From NCBI RefSeq assembly GCF_019037185.1, contig NZ_JAHHXM010000001.1, positions 186,001-250,000 of the forward strand: a stretch of DNA of 64,000 nucleotides. The letters are read 5' to 3'. Of the stretch, positions 54,384 through 63,722 are shown one piece after another. The position numbers and the translations under genes were made by a program. The DNA comes from Oceanobacillus caeni. Lineage in GTDB: Bacteria; Bacillota; Bacilli; Bacillales; Amphibacillaceae. Under the pieces are notes generated by a model. That model ran no database searches and was not told the DNA's origin. It was given only the letters and a program-made list of their open reading frames with translations. The first letter of the stretch is position 1. Each line of letters opens with the position of its first letter.

Positions 54384-55382
54384 TTAAAGAAATACTTTTT
54401 CTTTTATTTTAAATGATTCCGTTGCTGCGACAGCTACTTCTAATGTTTTCATACCGTCTACTTCATCGACAATTGGTTTCTTATTATTCTGAACACAGTC
54501 GATGAAATGTTCTAACTCTGCAACGAAAGCATCTCCAAACTTTGTAAGAAAATCCGGAACATTATCATGGTAACTCTTGTTGTTTTTTAGAATAATATTG
54601 TTATGGTATTGTAAAGAACCTATTTGAATAGAGCCTTCTGTACCTACAACCTCACCACGAATATCGTAGCCAAAAGCGGAATTTCTGCTACCTTCGATAC
54701 TTGCTGTAGCTCCATTTTTGAATTTCAGTACGGTAATGGATTGATCGACATCTCCGTACTTGTTCATAAATGGATGAACGAGTACATCTCCAAACGATTG
54801 AACAGATTCCACTTCGTTCCCCATAAGGAATCTCGCAATATCATACTCATGGATATTTAAATCTAAGAAAATACCACCACTCGTTTTGATATAGGACTCT
54901 GGGGGAGAACCTGGGTCACGACTAACTCCCTTGAAATAAAGAGGTTTCCCTATATCACCCTGTTGAATCCTTTTTTTAGCTTTAGCATATGAAGGATCAA
55001 ACCTGCGCATAAAGCCCACTTGGCAGATTACTCCATTACTAGCAACCTCTTTTATAACCTCTTCTGCTTCTTCCAATGTTTCTGTCACTGGTTTATCTAC
55101 AAAAATATGTTTCTTACTTCTTGCTGCTTGTATAATAAGCTCAGCATGAGTTTTCGTTGGGGTCACAATGATGACAGCGTCTATGGATTTATCATCAAAT
55201 ATTTCTTGTGGATCAATCGACCATCTATCTATTCCCAATTCTGCTGCTGCTCGCTTTGCACTTTCTTCCCTTGTAGCAACGACAGCAACGATTTCTGCAC
55301 CTTTGACCCTTGTAGCAGTATTTTTCGCATGAAAGATACCTAATCTTCCAACACCAATTACCGCACAGCGAATCATTCTCAA
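54384..55382 (-). CDS. inositol dehydrogenase-like Gfo/Idh/MocA protein (paralogue b)
   Basis: About 332 residues. IGVGRLGIFHAKN NAD loop, VDKPVTET (Asp instead of Glu before the catalytic Lys-Pro), CQVGFMRRFDPSYAKAKKRI and Asp/His in FLDLNIHEYDIARFL. Closest to paralogue c at 59939, sharing SRDPGSPPESY. The start is either TTG 55382 (AAGGT ten bases upstream) or ATG 55376. First gene of the iolD2-B2-E2 run, with a TTAAGCGCTT operator 47 bases upstream. Confidence 0.83.
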   Translation of the reverse strand: MRMIRCAVIGVGRLGIFHAKNTATRVKGAEIVAVVATREESAKRAAAELGIDRWSIDPQEIFDDKSIDAVIIVTPTKTHAELIIQAARSKKHIFVDKPVTETLEEAEEVIKEVASNGVICQVGFMRRFDPSYAKAKKRIQQGDIGKPLYFKGVSRDPGSPPESYIKTSGGIFLDLNIHEYDIARFLMGNEVESVQSFGDVLVHPFMNKYGDVDQSITVLKFKNGATASIEGSRNSAFGYDIRGEVVGTEGSIQIGSLQYHNNIILKNNKSYHDNVPDFLTKFGDAFVAELEHFIDCVQNNKKPIVDEVDGMKTLEVAVAATESFKIKEKVFL

Positions 55383-55428
55383 ATGTATCACTACCTTCAA
55401 AAAAATATTTACATCCTATAGTTTCCAG

Positions 55429-55438
55429 TTAAGCGCTT
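55429..55438. promoter_or_regulatory. TTAAGCGCTT operator before the iolD2-B2-E2 run
   Basis: Exact palindrome, flanked symmetrically by CCAG and CTGG at slightly larger distance (CCAGTTAAGCGCTTTCCTGG region). Placed in the short gap after the phosphofructokinase-like gene. Confidence 0.6.
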
Positions 55439-55458
55439 TCCTGGAATTGAAAAATATA

Positions 55459-56662
55459 CTAAATCACCCGTTGATAGATTGGTAACCCATTTTTCATTGG
55501 AAGAACAATTTCACCTTTAATCATTGGGAACGCGTAATCCTTAAAATCCAATGTCATTATATTTTCTTCGACGTTATACCATTCCGTTGGGATAATTTTT
55601 TCCTTCTCTGCCACTTCTTTTAGCTGTATTGTTTCATAAGAAATATGATAATCCACTTCATGTGGATCTCTCTTTAGGCCGACCATAATCCCAGTTTGGT
55701 TTAAATTCGCTAGGCGAACAGCATGTATTCCTAAATGATAAGCCTCTTCTACATCTGTTTTCGAAGCGAGAGTCATACTGCTTCTTTGCCAAACACTTGA
55801 AGTCATATACCTGGTTTTAATACCTGTTTCATTTTCGATCATATCTTTCAAATAAGATGAAACACCACCCAATTTTGGTCTTCCTAAGAAATCATATTCT
55901 GTATACGTGTTAACTAATTCACCATTTTTCTTGCGAATTCCTTCTGCAACGACTAGAATCGTATTTCTTTTTTCACGATTTGCCTTTTCCAACTTATCTA
56001 CGCACTTAACAAAATCAAATGCAACTTCAGGAATATAAATAAGTAGTTGACTATTTTCAGTAAGATAATCCTCAGCCAATGAACATGCACCAGCAAGCCA
56101 ACCTGAATTTCTCCCCATCGTTTCAATTATAGTTACACCATTGCTTTCCGGGTAACTCCCCATATCCATATCTACATCGATGATGGAAGTTGCTAAAAAC
56201 TTAGCTGAACTCCCATATCCCGGAGAATGGTCCGTACCAACTACATCATTGTCTATTGATTTAGGAATACCAATAACAATAAGATTATATTCTACATCCA
56301 TTACATACTCATGAATCATCTTCGCTACGTTCATAGAACCATTTTCCACCTATGTAGAAAAAATACCGAATATCATTCTTCACAAGGATATGTACTATTT
56401 TTTCTATATCCTCTTTTGATAATTTATAACGCTGTGTACCGAGAGCTGCTCCAGGAGTCCACCTTAATCTGTTTCGTTCACTGATAGAAAGATTCTTTAA
56501 ACTAACAAATTCTTCATGCAGTAAACCATAAATCCCACCAACAGCCCCATAAATTTCTCCATCAAATGGGGTTCTTGATATTCCGTCAATAATCCCAATG
56601 AGAGAATTATTTATGACTGCTGTAGGCCCTCCTGACTGGACAATCATACAATTCTCCTGCAT
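55459..56662 (-). pseudogene. phosphofructokinase-like gene broken by a one-base insertion
   Basis: Two overlapping frames (56309-56662 and 55459-56349) together give a 400-residue PFK-family protein. The break is in the AAAA run at 56342-56345 (minus strand), inside the sugar/nucleotide motif: YFFYIGG is followed by NGSMNVAKMI in the other frame. Removing one A restores IGGNGSMN. Other motifs are intact: SGGPTAVINNSLIG, PGAALGTQRYKL, IPKSIDNDVVGTDHSPGYG, MGRNSGWLAGA and PKLGG. The Lys before SIDND is typical of PPi-dependent enzymes, but GGNGS has Asn where GGDGS or GGDDS is usual. A real pseudogene, a slippage-corrected gene or a sequencing error remain open. Confidence 0.8.
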
Positions 56663-56687
56663 TTTCCTACTCCCTTCACTTAAAAGG

Positions 56688-56697
56688 TTAAGCGCTT
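56688..56697. promoter_or_regulatory. TTAAGCGCTT operator before the phosphofructokinase-like gene
   Basis: Exact palindrome in the leader, about 40 bases after the -10 box, 26 bases before the start codon. Confidence 0.6.
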
Positions 56698-56735
56698 CAC
56701 CTTTAGGGTAAAAATAATTTCTATCTACAGTTTAT

Positions 56736-56764
56736 ATTATATTCTTATTGTTCTAGTTAGTCAA
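56736..56764 (-). promoter_or_regulatory. promoter of the phosphofructokinase-like gene
   Basis: TTGACT (56759-56764), 17 bases, TATAAT (56736-56741) on the minus strand: near-consensus sigma-A promoter. Confidence 0.75.
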
Positions 56765-56820
56765 TAATACTTTGACTTTTTAAATTTTATTTTTTCTGCG
56801 AGAGATTATTTCGAGTATAA

Positions 56821-56862
56821 AATAAATAACGGAGAGGCTTTGGTCGCACCTCTCCGTTATTT
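56821..56862 (-). terminator. terminator of the second iolT-type gene
   Basis: ATAACGGAGAGG and CCTCTCCGTTAT form a perfect 12-bp stem extended by A/T pairs, with TTTATTTT following on the minus strand. Confidence 0.85.
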
Positions 56863-56989
56863 ATACATAGATAGTAAAATACTTTCCATTATTTATCCAA
56901 CAAGTTGTCTATTGTCGATGGTATTTTCAATTGAAATACGTTAGCACGTATCATAATTAAATTTCTTTCATTTCCAAAAACAGAAACCA

Positions 56990-58426
56990 TTATGCTTCTT
57001 TAATATCCCCCACCTCTTCCTTGTCATAATTACGAAATCGTTGTTCTAATTCTTCTAGAGAAAGTCCTTTTGTTTCTGGTAAGAATTTCACAACAAAAGT
57101 TATAGCAAATATACCGATTATCGCAAACATAAAGAATGTAATACTTAATCCAAAGCTACTTAATAGTACTGGGAAAGAGAAACTAATTAAGAAGTTCGTC
57201 ATCCAGCTAAAAAATACTGCTACACCAAAGCCCAGCCCACGAATACGTAATGGGAATATTTCTGCTAACATTAACCAAGTCACTGGAGAAATTGCTCCTT
57301 GTTGGAAAGCTAGGAAGGTAACGGTTAATGTTAGTACAATATATGGAAGTGCTGTTGCACCTGCAAATAAATTTGAAAATAATCCGATTAATGCTAGAGC
57401 ACTGGTTGTACCGATTAGCCCGACTGCCAACATTGGACGTCTTCCAACTTTACCAAGTAACCAAATACCAACAAAAGTTGCTAGCACAGAAATGATACCG
57501 TTTGCAATATTACCTATAAGTGCTGCCTGAGTCCCTAGACCAGCATCTCTTAGAATTTCCGTACCATAATACATAATCGAGTTAACACCTGTAGCCTGTT
57601 GAACAACCCCAATCCCGATACCAATGATCACAACTCTTTTTATCCATGGTTTTTTTAAATCCTTCATGGAGGCCTTATCATAATTTTGTTCCGCTTGAAT
57701 GTTCCCTTGAATTTCTTCTAGCTCTGTCTTTGCTTGATTAATGTCACGGATTTGTTTTAAAACCTTAAGCGCATCTCCCATTTTTCCTTTTGACGCATAC
57801 CAACGTGGACTTTCTGGAACGATTAACATCCCCAACCATAATACGATTGCTGGAAGGGTTGCAAGAACGAGCATGATTCTCCATACACCGGGGTCTGCCA
57901 CAGTGTTACCAAGAATTGCATTAGACACGTATGATAGAAGTTGACCTGTAACAATCATCAGTTCATTTTGTGTAACCATACGTCCACGACGTTCTTTTGG
58001 TGACATTTCAGATAAGAATGTTGGTACAGTTACAGAAGCACCACCAACAGCAAGCCCAAGAATGATACGTGATATAACCATTACTGGAACGTTTGGTGCT
58101 AAGGCACATCCCAATGTTGAGAAAAAGAATACAATGGCAAGCCATAAAATTAATTTACGACGACCATATTTATCAGAAAGTTGCCCGCCAAAAAAAGCAC
58201 CAAATGCAGCACCTAAAATCAATGAACTAGAAACAATACCTTCTGTAAAAGCATTTAAGTTTAATTGGCTTTCCATAGACATAAATGGTAAAGCACCGTT
58301 GATAACCCCGGTGTCAAAGCCAAATAACAATCCACCAAATGTGGCAATAATCGCTATGATTTTTAGCCTTTTATCACGTTCTTTAATCGTCATCGTTTTA
58401 TCCGTGGATAAACCATTTTTACTCAT
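56990..58426 (-). CDS. second IolT-type inositol/sugar transporter
   Basis: 478 residues, 12 helices, MFS sugar porter, alignable with IolT (22383) over its full length: GGLLFGFDTGVINGALPF, DKYGRRK, PESPRW, GKVGRRP and PETKG. The paralogue probably imports an inositol isomer or related polyol. ATG 58426 (MSKNGLSTDK) follows GGGAGGAA; a longer opening at 58453 is not needed. It has its own near-consensus promoter, an operator at the transcription start, a leader of almost 400 bases, and a strong terminator. Confidence 0.9.
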   Translation of the reverse strand: MSKNGLSTDKTMTIKERDKRLKIIAIIATFGGLLFGFDTGVINGALPFMSMESQLNLNAFTEGIVSSSLILGAAFGAFFGGQLSDKYGRRKLILWLAIVFFFSTLGCALAPNVPVMVISRIILGLAVGGASVTVPTFLSEMSPKERRGRMVTQNELMIVTGQLLSYVSNAILGNTVADPGVWRIMLVLATLPAIVLWLGMLIVPESPRWYASKGKMGDALKVLKQIRDINQAKTELEEIQGNIQAEQNYDKASMKDLKKPWIKRVVIIGIGIGVVQQATGVNSIMYYGTEILRDAGLGTQAALIGNIANGIISVLATFVGIWLLGKVGRRPMLAVGLIGTTSALALIGLFSNLFAGATALPYIVLTLTVTFLAFQQGAISPVTWLMLAEIFPLRIRGLGFGVAVFFSWMTNFLISFSFPVLLSSFGLSITFFMFAIIGIFAITFVVKFLPETKGLSLEELEQRFRNYDKEEVGDIKEA

Positions 58427-58680
58427 GTATATTTCCTCCCATAAATAGGGCAAGGATCCTTGTTCCAGATGTAAGATTAACTAGTGAGGTACGAACCCTG
58501 TCCCCCTCCTATGTAATCGGATTCATTTATTAGAACCCTTATTTTCTAGCAACATATTAGAAAGTAATTGCATTCACAATCTTTTAACGGATCTTTTATT
58601 TTATACTTAGAGGTCTAAAAATTTTCACTACACCTAATGACTTCCTTATTAAAAAACCCACACTTTTATGGCCTTCTCGA

Positions 58681-58690
58681 TTAAGCGGTT
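58681..58690. promoter_or_regulatory. operator variant TTAAGCGGTT
   Basis: One-base variant, about 120 bases inside the leader of the second iolT-type gene; both it and the exact site at 58795 are preceded by CGA. Confidence 0.5.
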
Positions 58691-58794
58691 AAATCTTTTC
58701 TTGAATTTATTACTTTTATATATTTTCTAGTATATTTGGCAAATTGTGCCAAATGAACATTCAGTCTACAAGTACTTCCCTCCTCACATTTCGA

Positions 58795-58804
58795 TTAAGC
58801 GCTT
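58795..58804. promoter_or_regulatory. TTAAGCGCTT operator at the transcription start
   Basis: Exact palindrome 13 bases after the -10 box, so a bound repressor would cover the start site. Confidence 0.65.
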
Positions 58805-58816
58805 TATCTAATTTGT

Positions 58817-58845
58817 ATTATATTTTATAGCAATTAGCAAGTCAA
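58817..58845 (-). promoter_or_regulatory. promoter of the second iolT-type gene
   Basis: TTGACT (58840-58845), 17 bases, TATAAT (58817-58822) on the minus strand. Confidence 0.78.
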
Positions 58846-58903
58846 CAAATATTTAGATAAAAGAAAAGGAATCCAACTTTTATAGTTGACTCCTTTTACT
58901 CTC

Positions 58904-59917
58904 TTACACCGTTTCCAATTCCTTTTTATATTCTGATAAAGTTATCTTTTCACCTGTCTTAGCACTCTCATAAATAGCATCAATAAGTTTAGCAGTTTGA
59001 TAACCATCCTCTGCTGAGACTGGTTGCTTCGATCCATTCACTAAGGAATCAATAAACAATCTATCTTCTTCTACATATCCCCATTTATCAGCAAAAGACA
59101 CATCAAAGTATTCTTCAACTTCAATCTTTTGATTTAGGCCCGGAGAATACATGACATGATCTAAATCTTTCGTTGTAATAGTAGAATGTTTTCCGTAAAC
59201 TTCTAAACTTTCAAATGGAAAACTCCAACCAGAGTGAGCATACGTTACAAAAGTAGCTATTGTTCCAGATTCATATGTTAATAAAATCGTGAAACTATCA
59301 AGTTCACTTTCTGAAATACTTTGTCTTGCCTCACAAGTAACCGTCACGGCTTCTCCAAAAAGATATCTACTTAAATCTAATAAATGGATCGGAGTTTCAA
59401 AAAAGAAGCCCCCAGTAATTTCTGGGTTACTTGTCCAAGCAGGATTTAACAATTCACCACGGTTCAATTTCATATGGGCAACATATGGATGAAGCTCCCC
59501 TTTTTCTATCAGACCCTTAACCTTTTTAAATACATGGGCATATCTTTGGTTCATCCCTAAATTATAAATAGCATCTGATTTTGTTGCCGCATCTTTAATT
59601 TTCTTTGCATCAGCTAAATTGGTTGCCATTGGTTTTTCCGAAAATACACTTACATTGTTTTCCAGACATGTTAATACAGCATCGACATGTAATGTATTTG
59701 GTATCGTTACGTAAACCGTATCAACACCTAATTCAAATAATTCATCCAAGCTTCCAACAGGTTTTGCATGTTTTGTTTGTTTTGCTAGATTTTCTGCATT
59801 CTCTTGTTTAATATCGGCAATTCCAATAATATCTACACGCGGATCATTATTTAAATTATTGACATGTGTTTGAGCGATACCACCGGCTCCTAAAATCCCA
59901 ACTTTTACTTTTGACAT
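58904..59917 (-). CDS. Gfo/Idh/MocA dehydrogenase
   Basis: 337 residues. GILGAGGIAQTHVNNL NAD loop (about 6-21), SEKPMATN with the catalytic Lys, NQRYAHVFKKVK, and FFFETPIHLLDLSRYLFG, where Glu/Thr and His fill the usual Asp/His zone. It differs from the IolX-like paralogues and from the xylose-dehydrogenase-like pair, so it forms a fourth branch in this island. ATG 59917 (MSKVKVGIL) after GGGGGGAAG. Second gene behind paralogue c (21-base gap), ends without a clear terminator. Confidence 0.82.
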   Translation of the reverse strand: MSKVKVGILGAGGIAQTHVNNLNNDPRVDIIGIADIKQENAENLAKQTKHAKPVGSLDELFELGVDTVYVTIPNTLHVDAVLTCLENNVSVFSEKPMATNLADAKKIKDAATKSDAIYNLGMNQRYAHVFKKVKGLIEKGELHPYVAHMKLNRGELLNPAWTSNPEITGGFFFETPIHLLDLSRYLFGEAVTVTCEARQSISESELDSFTILLTYESGTIATFVTYAHSGWSFPFESLEVYGKHSTITTKDLDHVMYSPGLNQKIEVEEYFDVSFADKWGYVEEDRLFIDSLVNGSKQPVSAEDGYQTAKLIDAIYESAKTGEKITLSEYKKELETV

Positions 59918-59938
59918 AAAACTTCCCCCCATAGATAC

Positions 59939-60970
59939 TTATTTCATCGCTTCAAAAACTTTTCTTCTTACTTCAATTTCTTGATCTTTTTCACATGATT
60001 CAACAGCAGAAGCAGCTACTTCTAGAGATCTTAAAGCAGAAACTGCTGTATTCACTGGTTCATTCTCATTATTTAGTACACCAACAAAGTATTCCATTTC
60101 TTTCATAAAGGATTCACGGAATCTCGTTTGATACTCAGGCACTATTTCACTACTATTGTTACCGTTTAGTGATAAAAACTGTACATCTTGATTACGCAAG
60201 CTTCCTAATTGAATCGTTCCCTCTGTTCCAATTACTTCCGAACGAATATCATAACCATAACCTGCGTTTCGGCTAGATTCGATATCTCCAAAAGCACCTG
60301 ATTCAAACGTAATTAAGGAGTGCGCTTGATCATAGTCATTGTATTTTTTCAAATATTCATCCATTAATACTTTACCAACAGACCTGATCGAATGAATCTC
60401 TGAATCCATTAAATATCTAGCTGCATCAAAATCATGGATGGTAAAGTCATGGAATATACTTCCACTTGTTTTCACATAAGATTCTGGAGGAGAACCCGGG
60501 TCCCTTCCAACCGCTTTGAAATAAATTGGCTGTCCGATATCCCCTTGTTCAATTCTTCTTTTTGCTTCTTGATATGTAGGATCGAATCTTCTCATAAAAC
60601 CTACTTGACAAATGACGTTATTTCTATTAATTATCTCAATTACTTCATGAGCTTCTTCAATCGTTTTGGTAATAGGTTTTTCAACAAAAATATGTTTGCC
60701 ACTTTCAGCAGCTCGTTTAATTAAATCTGCATGTGTATAATTCGGTGTTGTAATCACAACTGCATCTACATGATCATCCTCAAAAACTTCTGATAGACTT
60801 GTAGTCCAATTTTGAATTCCTAATTTATCCGCTGCACGTTTCGCACTTTCCTCACGCGTTGCAGCAACCTTTTCAATCCTAGCATTCGGTACTCGATGCT
60901 GAATATTAGACGCATGCAAAAAACCTAAAGTCCCTACCCCTATAGACGCAATACGTATTTCTTTAGTCAA
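59939..60970 (-). CDS. inositol dehydrogenase-like Gfo/Idh/MocA protein (paralogue c)
   Basis: 343 residues. IGVGTLGFLHASN NAD loop, VEKPITKT (catalytic Lys), CQVGFMRRFDPTYQEAKRRI, and Asp/His in FHDFTIHDFDAARYL. Paralogue of the 49528 and 54384 genes; the strand before the active site reads GSIFHDF where the others have GGIFLD. TTG 60970 with AAAGGAGG eight bases upstream. First gene of a two-dehydrogenase operon driven by a good promoter with three operator-like sites. Confidence 0.85.
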   Translation of the reverse strand: MTKEIRIASIGVGTLGFLHASNIQHRVPNARIEKVAATREESAKRAADKLGIQNWTTSLSEVFEDDHVDAVVITTPNYTHADLIKRAAESGKHIFVEKPITKTIEEAHEVIEIINRNNVICQVGFMRRFDPTYQEAKRRIEQGDIGQPIYFKAVGRDPGSPPESYVKTSGSIFHDFTIHDFDAARYLMDSEIHSIRSVGKVLMDEYLKKYNDYDQAHSLITFESGAFGDIESSRNAGYGYDIRSEVIGTEGTIQLGSLRNQDVQFLSLNGNNSSEIVPEYQTRFRESFMKEMEYFVGVLNNENEPVNTAVSALRSLEVAASAVESCEKDQEIEVRRKVFEAMK

Positions 60971-61108
60971 ATGAACGGCCTCCTTTAAATACTAAAAAAG
61001 TTTAAATTTTAGCTACGTTGGATTCGCTTCCCGCTAAAACTTTCTTTCCCAACGTAAAATAATAGAAGATAATTTTTACATATTCTCTTTCTAAATTAGA
61101 ATTATTGA

Positions 61109-61150
61109 TTAAACGCTTACATATAATGTTAATATAAGGGTAACCGCTTA
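61109..61150. promoter_or_regulatory. two operator variants before the dehydrogenase operon
   Basis: TTAAACGCTT (61109-61118) and TAACCGCTTA (61141-61150), both downstream of the -10 box. On the minus strand the latter reads TTAAGCGGTTACCC starting ten bases after the -10. Confidence 0.5.
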
Positions 61151-61161
61151 ACTATATTACC

Positions 61162-61190
61162 AGTATAATTTAAGATAAGTTTATAGTCAA
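61162..61190 (-). promoter_or_regulatory. promoter of the 58904-60970 operon
   Basis: TTGACT (61185-61190), 17 bases, TATACT (61162-61167) on the minus strand, about 190 bases before the start codon. The untranslated leader (60971-61155) shows no gene. Confidence 0.72.
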
Positions 61191-61210
61191 ACAATTTTGT
61201 CACTTTCGGA

Positions 61211-61220
61211 TAAAGCGCTT
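61211..61220. promoter_or_regulatory. operator variant TAAAGCGCTT upstream of the promoter
   Basis: About 25 bases upstream of the -35 box; with the downstream sites it could support repressor looping. Confidence 0.45.
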
Positions 61221-61224
61221 CATT

Positions 61225-61270
61225 AAAATAGGTAAAACAGATGTCAAATTCATCCGTCTTACCTATTTTT
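61225..61270 (-). terminator. terminator of the second LacI gene
   Basis: AAAATAGGTAA(GAC)GGATG and its partner ending TTACCTATTTT pair through most of their length. It overlaps the LacI stop codon. Confidence 0.75.
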
Positions 61271-62273
61271 ACAATTCTTTCGTTGATTTTCTTTTAACAA
61301 GATCCGGAACCAATGTAATACGTACTTCATCATCTCTCTCCCCTTTAAAAATAGAGATGATTAAATCCATTACTTCCCTTCCCATTCTCTGAATTGGTTG
61401 TGACATCGTTGTTAATGGCGGATCCACAATCGTTGCAATGTTTGTATTATCGAAGCCAACGATAGAAATATCATCTGGAACATTAAGCCCCGCATCTCTG
61501 ATAACTTGAATAGCCCCTATTGCAAGTAAATCATTGCACGCAAATATTGCTGTTGGGATATCTCCACTTTCGAGGTATTTTTTGGCACTTATGTTTCCCG
61601 CTCTTACAAGACTTTGTTTTTTATCTTCAATGAAGTGAAGGTCCTTCCGTGGTTCAATTTGATATTCCTTTAAAGCATCTTTAAAACCACGTATACGCTC
61701 TCTGTTACTATAAACATCTAATGCAATGAACCCGATATTTTTATGACCTAATTGAAGTAAATGATTTGCAGCTTGATAGCCTCCCATATAGTCATCTAAT
61801 GCAACCGCATTAATAGAGAAATTAGGGTAATCTCTTGCAACAATAACTACTGGAATATCTTCATTCAACAATTCTTGAACTTTTTCCAAGTTTTCAAAAC
61901 CAGAGGCTAAAATGAAACCGTCTACTCTTTTTTGTTTAAGTAAACTTATGTATTTATTTTCTTTCTCCTCCTGATAATCCGTACTACAAATGACGATATT
62001 GTAACTTAATTCGTGGGCTCGATCCTCGATACTTCTTGCTAGTTCAGAGAAGAATGGGTTTGCCAAATCTGGAATAATCAGTCCTATTGTTTTCGTCTGT
62101 TTTCCAGTTAAAGCGGATGCAAGTATATTCGGTTCATAATTCAGCTTTTCCATCGCTTCATGTACCCGTCTTCTCGTTTTTTCCCCAATCCTCCCCTTTT
62201 TATTAATTACATTAGAAACGGTAGCAATCGAAACGTTTGCTTCTTTTGCTACATCATAAATCGTAACCTTCAC
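61269..62273 (-). CDS. LacI-family transcriptional regulator 2
   Basis: 334 residues, full-length paralogue of regulator 1. Helix-turn-helix TIYDVAKEANVSIATVSNVI (residues 4-23), hinge NILASAL with the Leu that inserts at a central CG step, effector domain LGLIIPDLANPFF onward. Recognition helices of the two regulators differ only in K/N positions, so they may read the same operator. GTG 62273 is the first possible start, as a TGA stop lies three codons before it. Upstream of the dehydrogenase operon it probably controls. Confidence 0.9.
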   Translation of the reverse strand: MKVTIYDVAKEANVSIATVSNVINKKGRIGEKTRRRVHEAMEKLNYEPNILASALTGKQTKTIGLIIPDLANPFFSELARSIEDRAHELSYNIVICSTDYQEEKENKYISLLKQKRVDGFILASGFENLEKVQELLNEDIPVVIVARDYPNFSINAVALDDYMGGYQAANHLLQLGHKNIGFIALDVYSNRERIRGFKDALKEYQIEPRKDLHFIEDKKQSLVRAGNISAKKYLESGDIPTAIFACNDLLAIGAIQVIRDAGLNVPDDISIVGFDNTNIATIVDPPLTTMSQPIQRMGREVMDLIISIFKGERDDEVRITLVPDLVKRKSTKEL

Positions 62274-62448
62274 TCCTAATCATCCCTTTTCCCACTCTTT
62301 TCATGATCCTAATAACATTCTTTACGCAAAAAATGAAACAGTATTCACATATATTATTATACATAGCGAAATATTTTGTCCAATCATTTATGCAGTGAAG
62401 GTAGCGAAAAACCCATTATCGAAAGGGTATTTTCAACACAATTAATAT

Positions 62449-63657
62449 CTATGATTGTACTTTTCTTTTTTTGTAGTTGTTCATCGAATTTTTACGCTTG
62501 ATTTCCTGCCTCCCCCAAATCACAATTAATGCTGTTGTAATAAGACTAACGACCCCTAGAAAATAAAAACCTGATTCTAGTCCGAATGATGAATTAATGA
62601 TTCCCGTCACGAATGGTCCAACAAATATTCCAATCGCATAAATAGATTGGTAGGCTCCCATTGCGGTAGCTCTTTTCTCCTGAGAGATTGATTGAATAGA
62701 CATACTTAGTAATAATGGGAATACAAGCCCTAATGCAAATCCTGCAAATGCTTGAATCAGCAGAAATAGAATTTTGTTATGTGCAAAAGGCATCATAAAG
62801 GTAAATATCGCCGTTAGAAAAAATGCTGCCTTAAGTGCTGGCCATTCTCCTATACGCGGAACCAAAACATTCCCCATAAACAATGTTGCAAAAGCATGAG
62901 GAATCATAAAAGCAAAAACAATCCACGTAATTTCACTCGGGTTAAATCCTATCTGCAATGCAAAAGTGGACGTGAAACCAAACATCGTGGAAAACATAAC
63001 ACTATGAGCAATGATAGAAAGAAAAGAAACTTTAAGAAGATTAGGTTCCCGGATAACAGTTGCTAGTTCCTTTAATTGAATCGGTTGGGATACCTCTTTA
63101 TCTTTTGGCTCATAAATGAAAAAGGATAGAATGAGTCCAATAATACTGAAGATAGTTCCAATCCAAAAAGGCGATTTCCATCCCCACATCTCTACCATAT
63201 ATCCACTGAAGCTCATACCAAGAAATTGTGCTAGCACAACGACGAATGAAATACTTCCCATTGCAACATGTACCTTATCTTTAGAAAAATAGATTGGGTA
63301 CAACACAGTAAATGCAACCCAAGAAGCAGCTGCAAGACCGGCAAATGAACGGGCAAGTAATAACCATCCCGCACCATCCATCGTGATGAAAATCAAACAA
63401 CTAATTAAACTCATCACCATCCCCGCAATAATGAATGGTTTTCTCAATTTCATCATGTCTGATCTTATACCAATTGGCAAACGAAATAATAGTTGCGTAA
63501 TTCCATAACTACCTAAAACAATTCCGATAAACGTATATGGTGTCCCTATCTCTTCCATGTAGGGAGAAAGAATCGGAACATAAAGGAAATGAGGGAACCA
63601 CAACAGAAAAGAAACAACAATAAAAAGCGCTTTATTTCGTGACATAGCTTTTGACAT
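62449..63657 (-). CDS. MFS transporter
   Basis: 402 residues, 12 helices. The loop after helix 2 reads RLPIGIRSDMMKLRKP, a form of the MFS A-motif, and WVAFTVLYPIYF is in helix 5. Drug/metabolite antiporter-like (YfkF/YdhP style) but without a clear substrate. Cytoplasmic membrane. Separate from the polyol genes by a 175-base gap with no operator sites, so probably unrelated to them. Confidence 0.8.
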   Translation of the reverse strand: MSKAMSRNKALFIVVSFLLWFPHFLYVPILSPYMEEIGTPYTFIGIVLGSYGITQLLFRLPIGIRSDMMKLRKPFIIAGMVMSLISCLIFITMDGAGWLLLARSFAGLAAASWVAFTVLYPIYFSKDKVHVAMGSISFVVVLAQFLGMSFSGYMVEMWGWKSPFWIGTIFSIIGLILSFFIYEPKDKEVSQPIQLKELATVIREPNLLKVSFLSIIAHSVMFSTMFGFTSTFALQIGFNPSEITWIVFAFMIPHAFATLFMGNVLVPRIGEWPALKAAFFLTAIFTFMMPFAHNKILFLLIQAFAGFALGLVFPLLLSMSIQSISQEKRATAMGAYQSIYAIGIFVGPFVTGIINSSFGLESGFYFLGVVSLITTALIVIWGRQEIKRKNSMNNYKKRKVQS

Positions 63658-63722
63658 ATGTAACCCCTTCCAGCTTCTAGTATTAATAAAGCCGAGTAAT
63701 TACCTCAGCTTCATTTGTTATT

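Larger units (their letters stand above)
58427..58810 (-). promoter_or_regulatory. long untranslated leader of the second iolT-type gene
   Basis: From the predicted start near 58810 to ATG 58426 no gene is visible. It contains a palindrome ATTTGGCA...TGCCAAAT (58731-58753) and a second operator TTAAGCGGTT (58681-58690). I saw no known riboswitch; the length is unusual for a sugar transporter gene. Confidence 0.4.

Noticed and set aside
58427-58530. T-box-like string (GGACAGGGTTCGTACC) before the second iolT
   Set aside because: It lacks the T-box core (GGGTGGNACCGCG) and any specifier stem; a T-box on a transporter of polyols also makes no sense.
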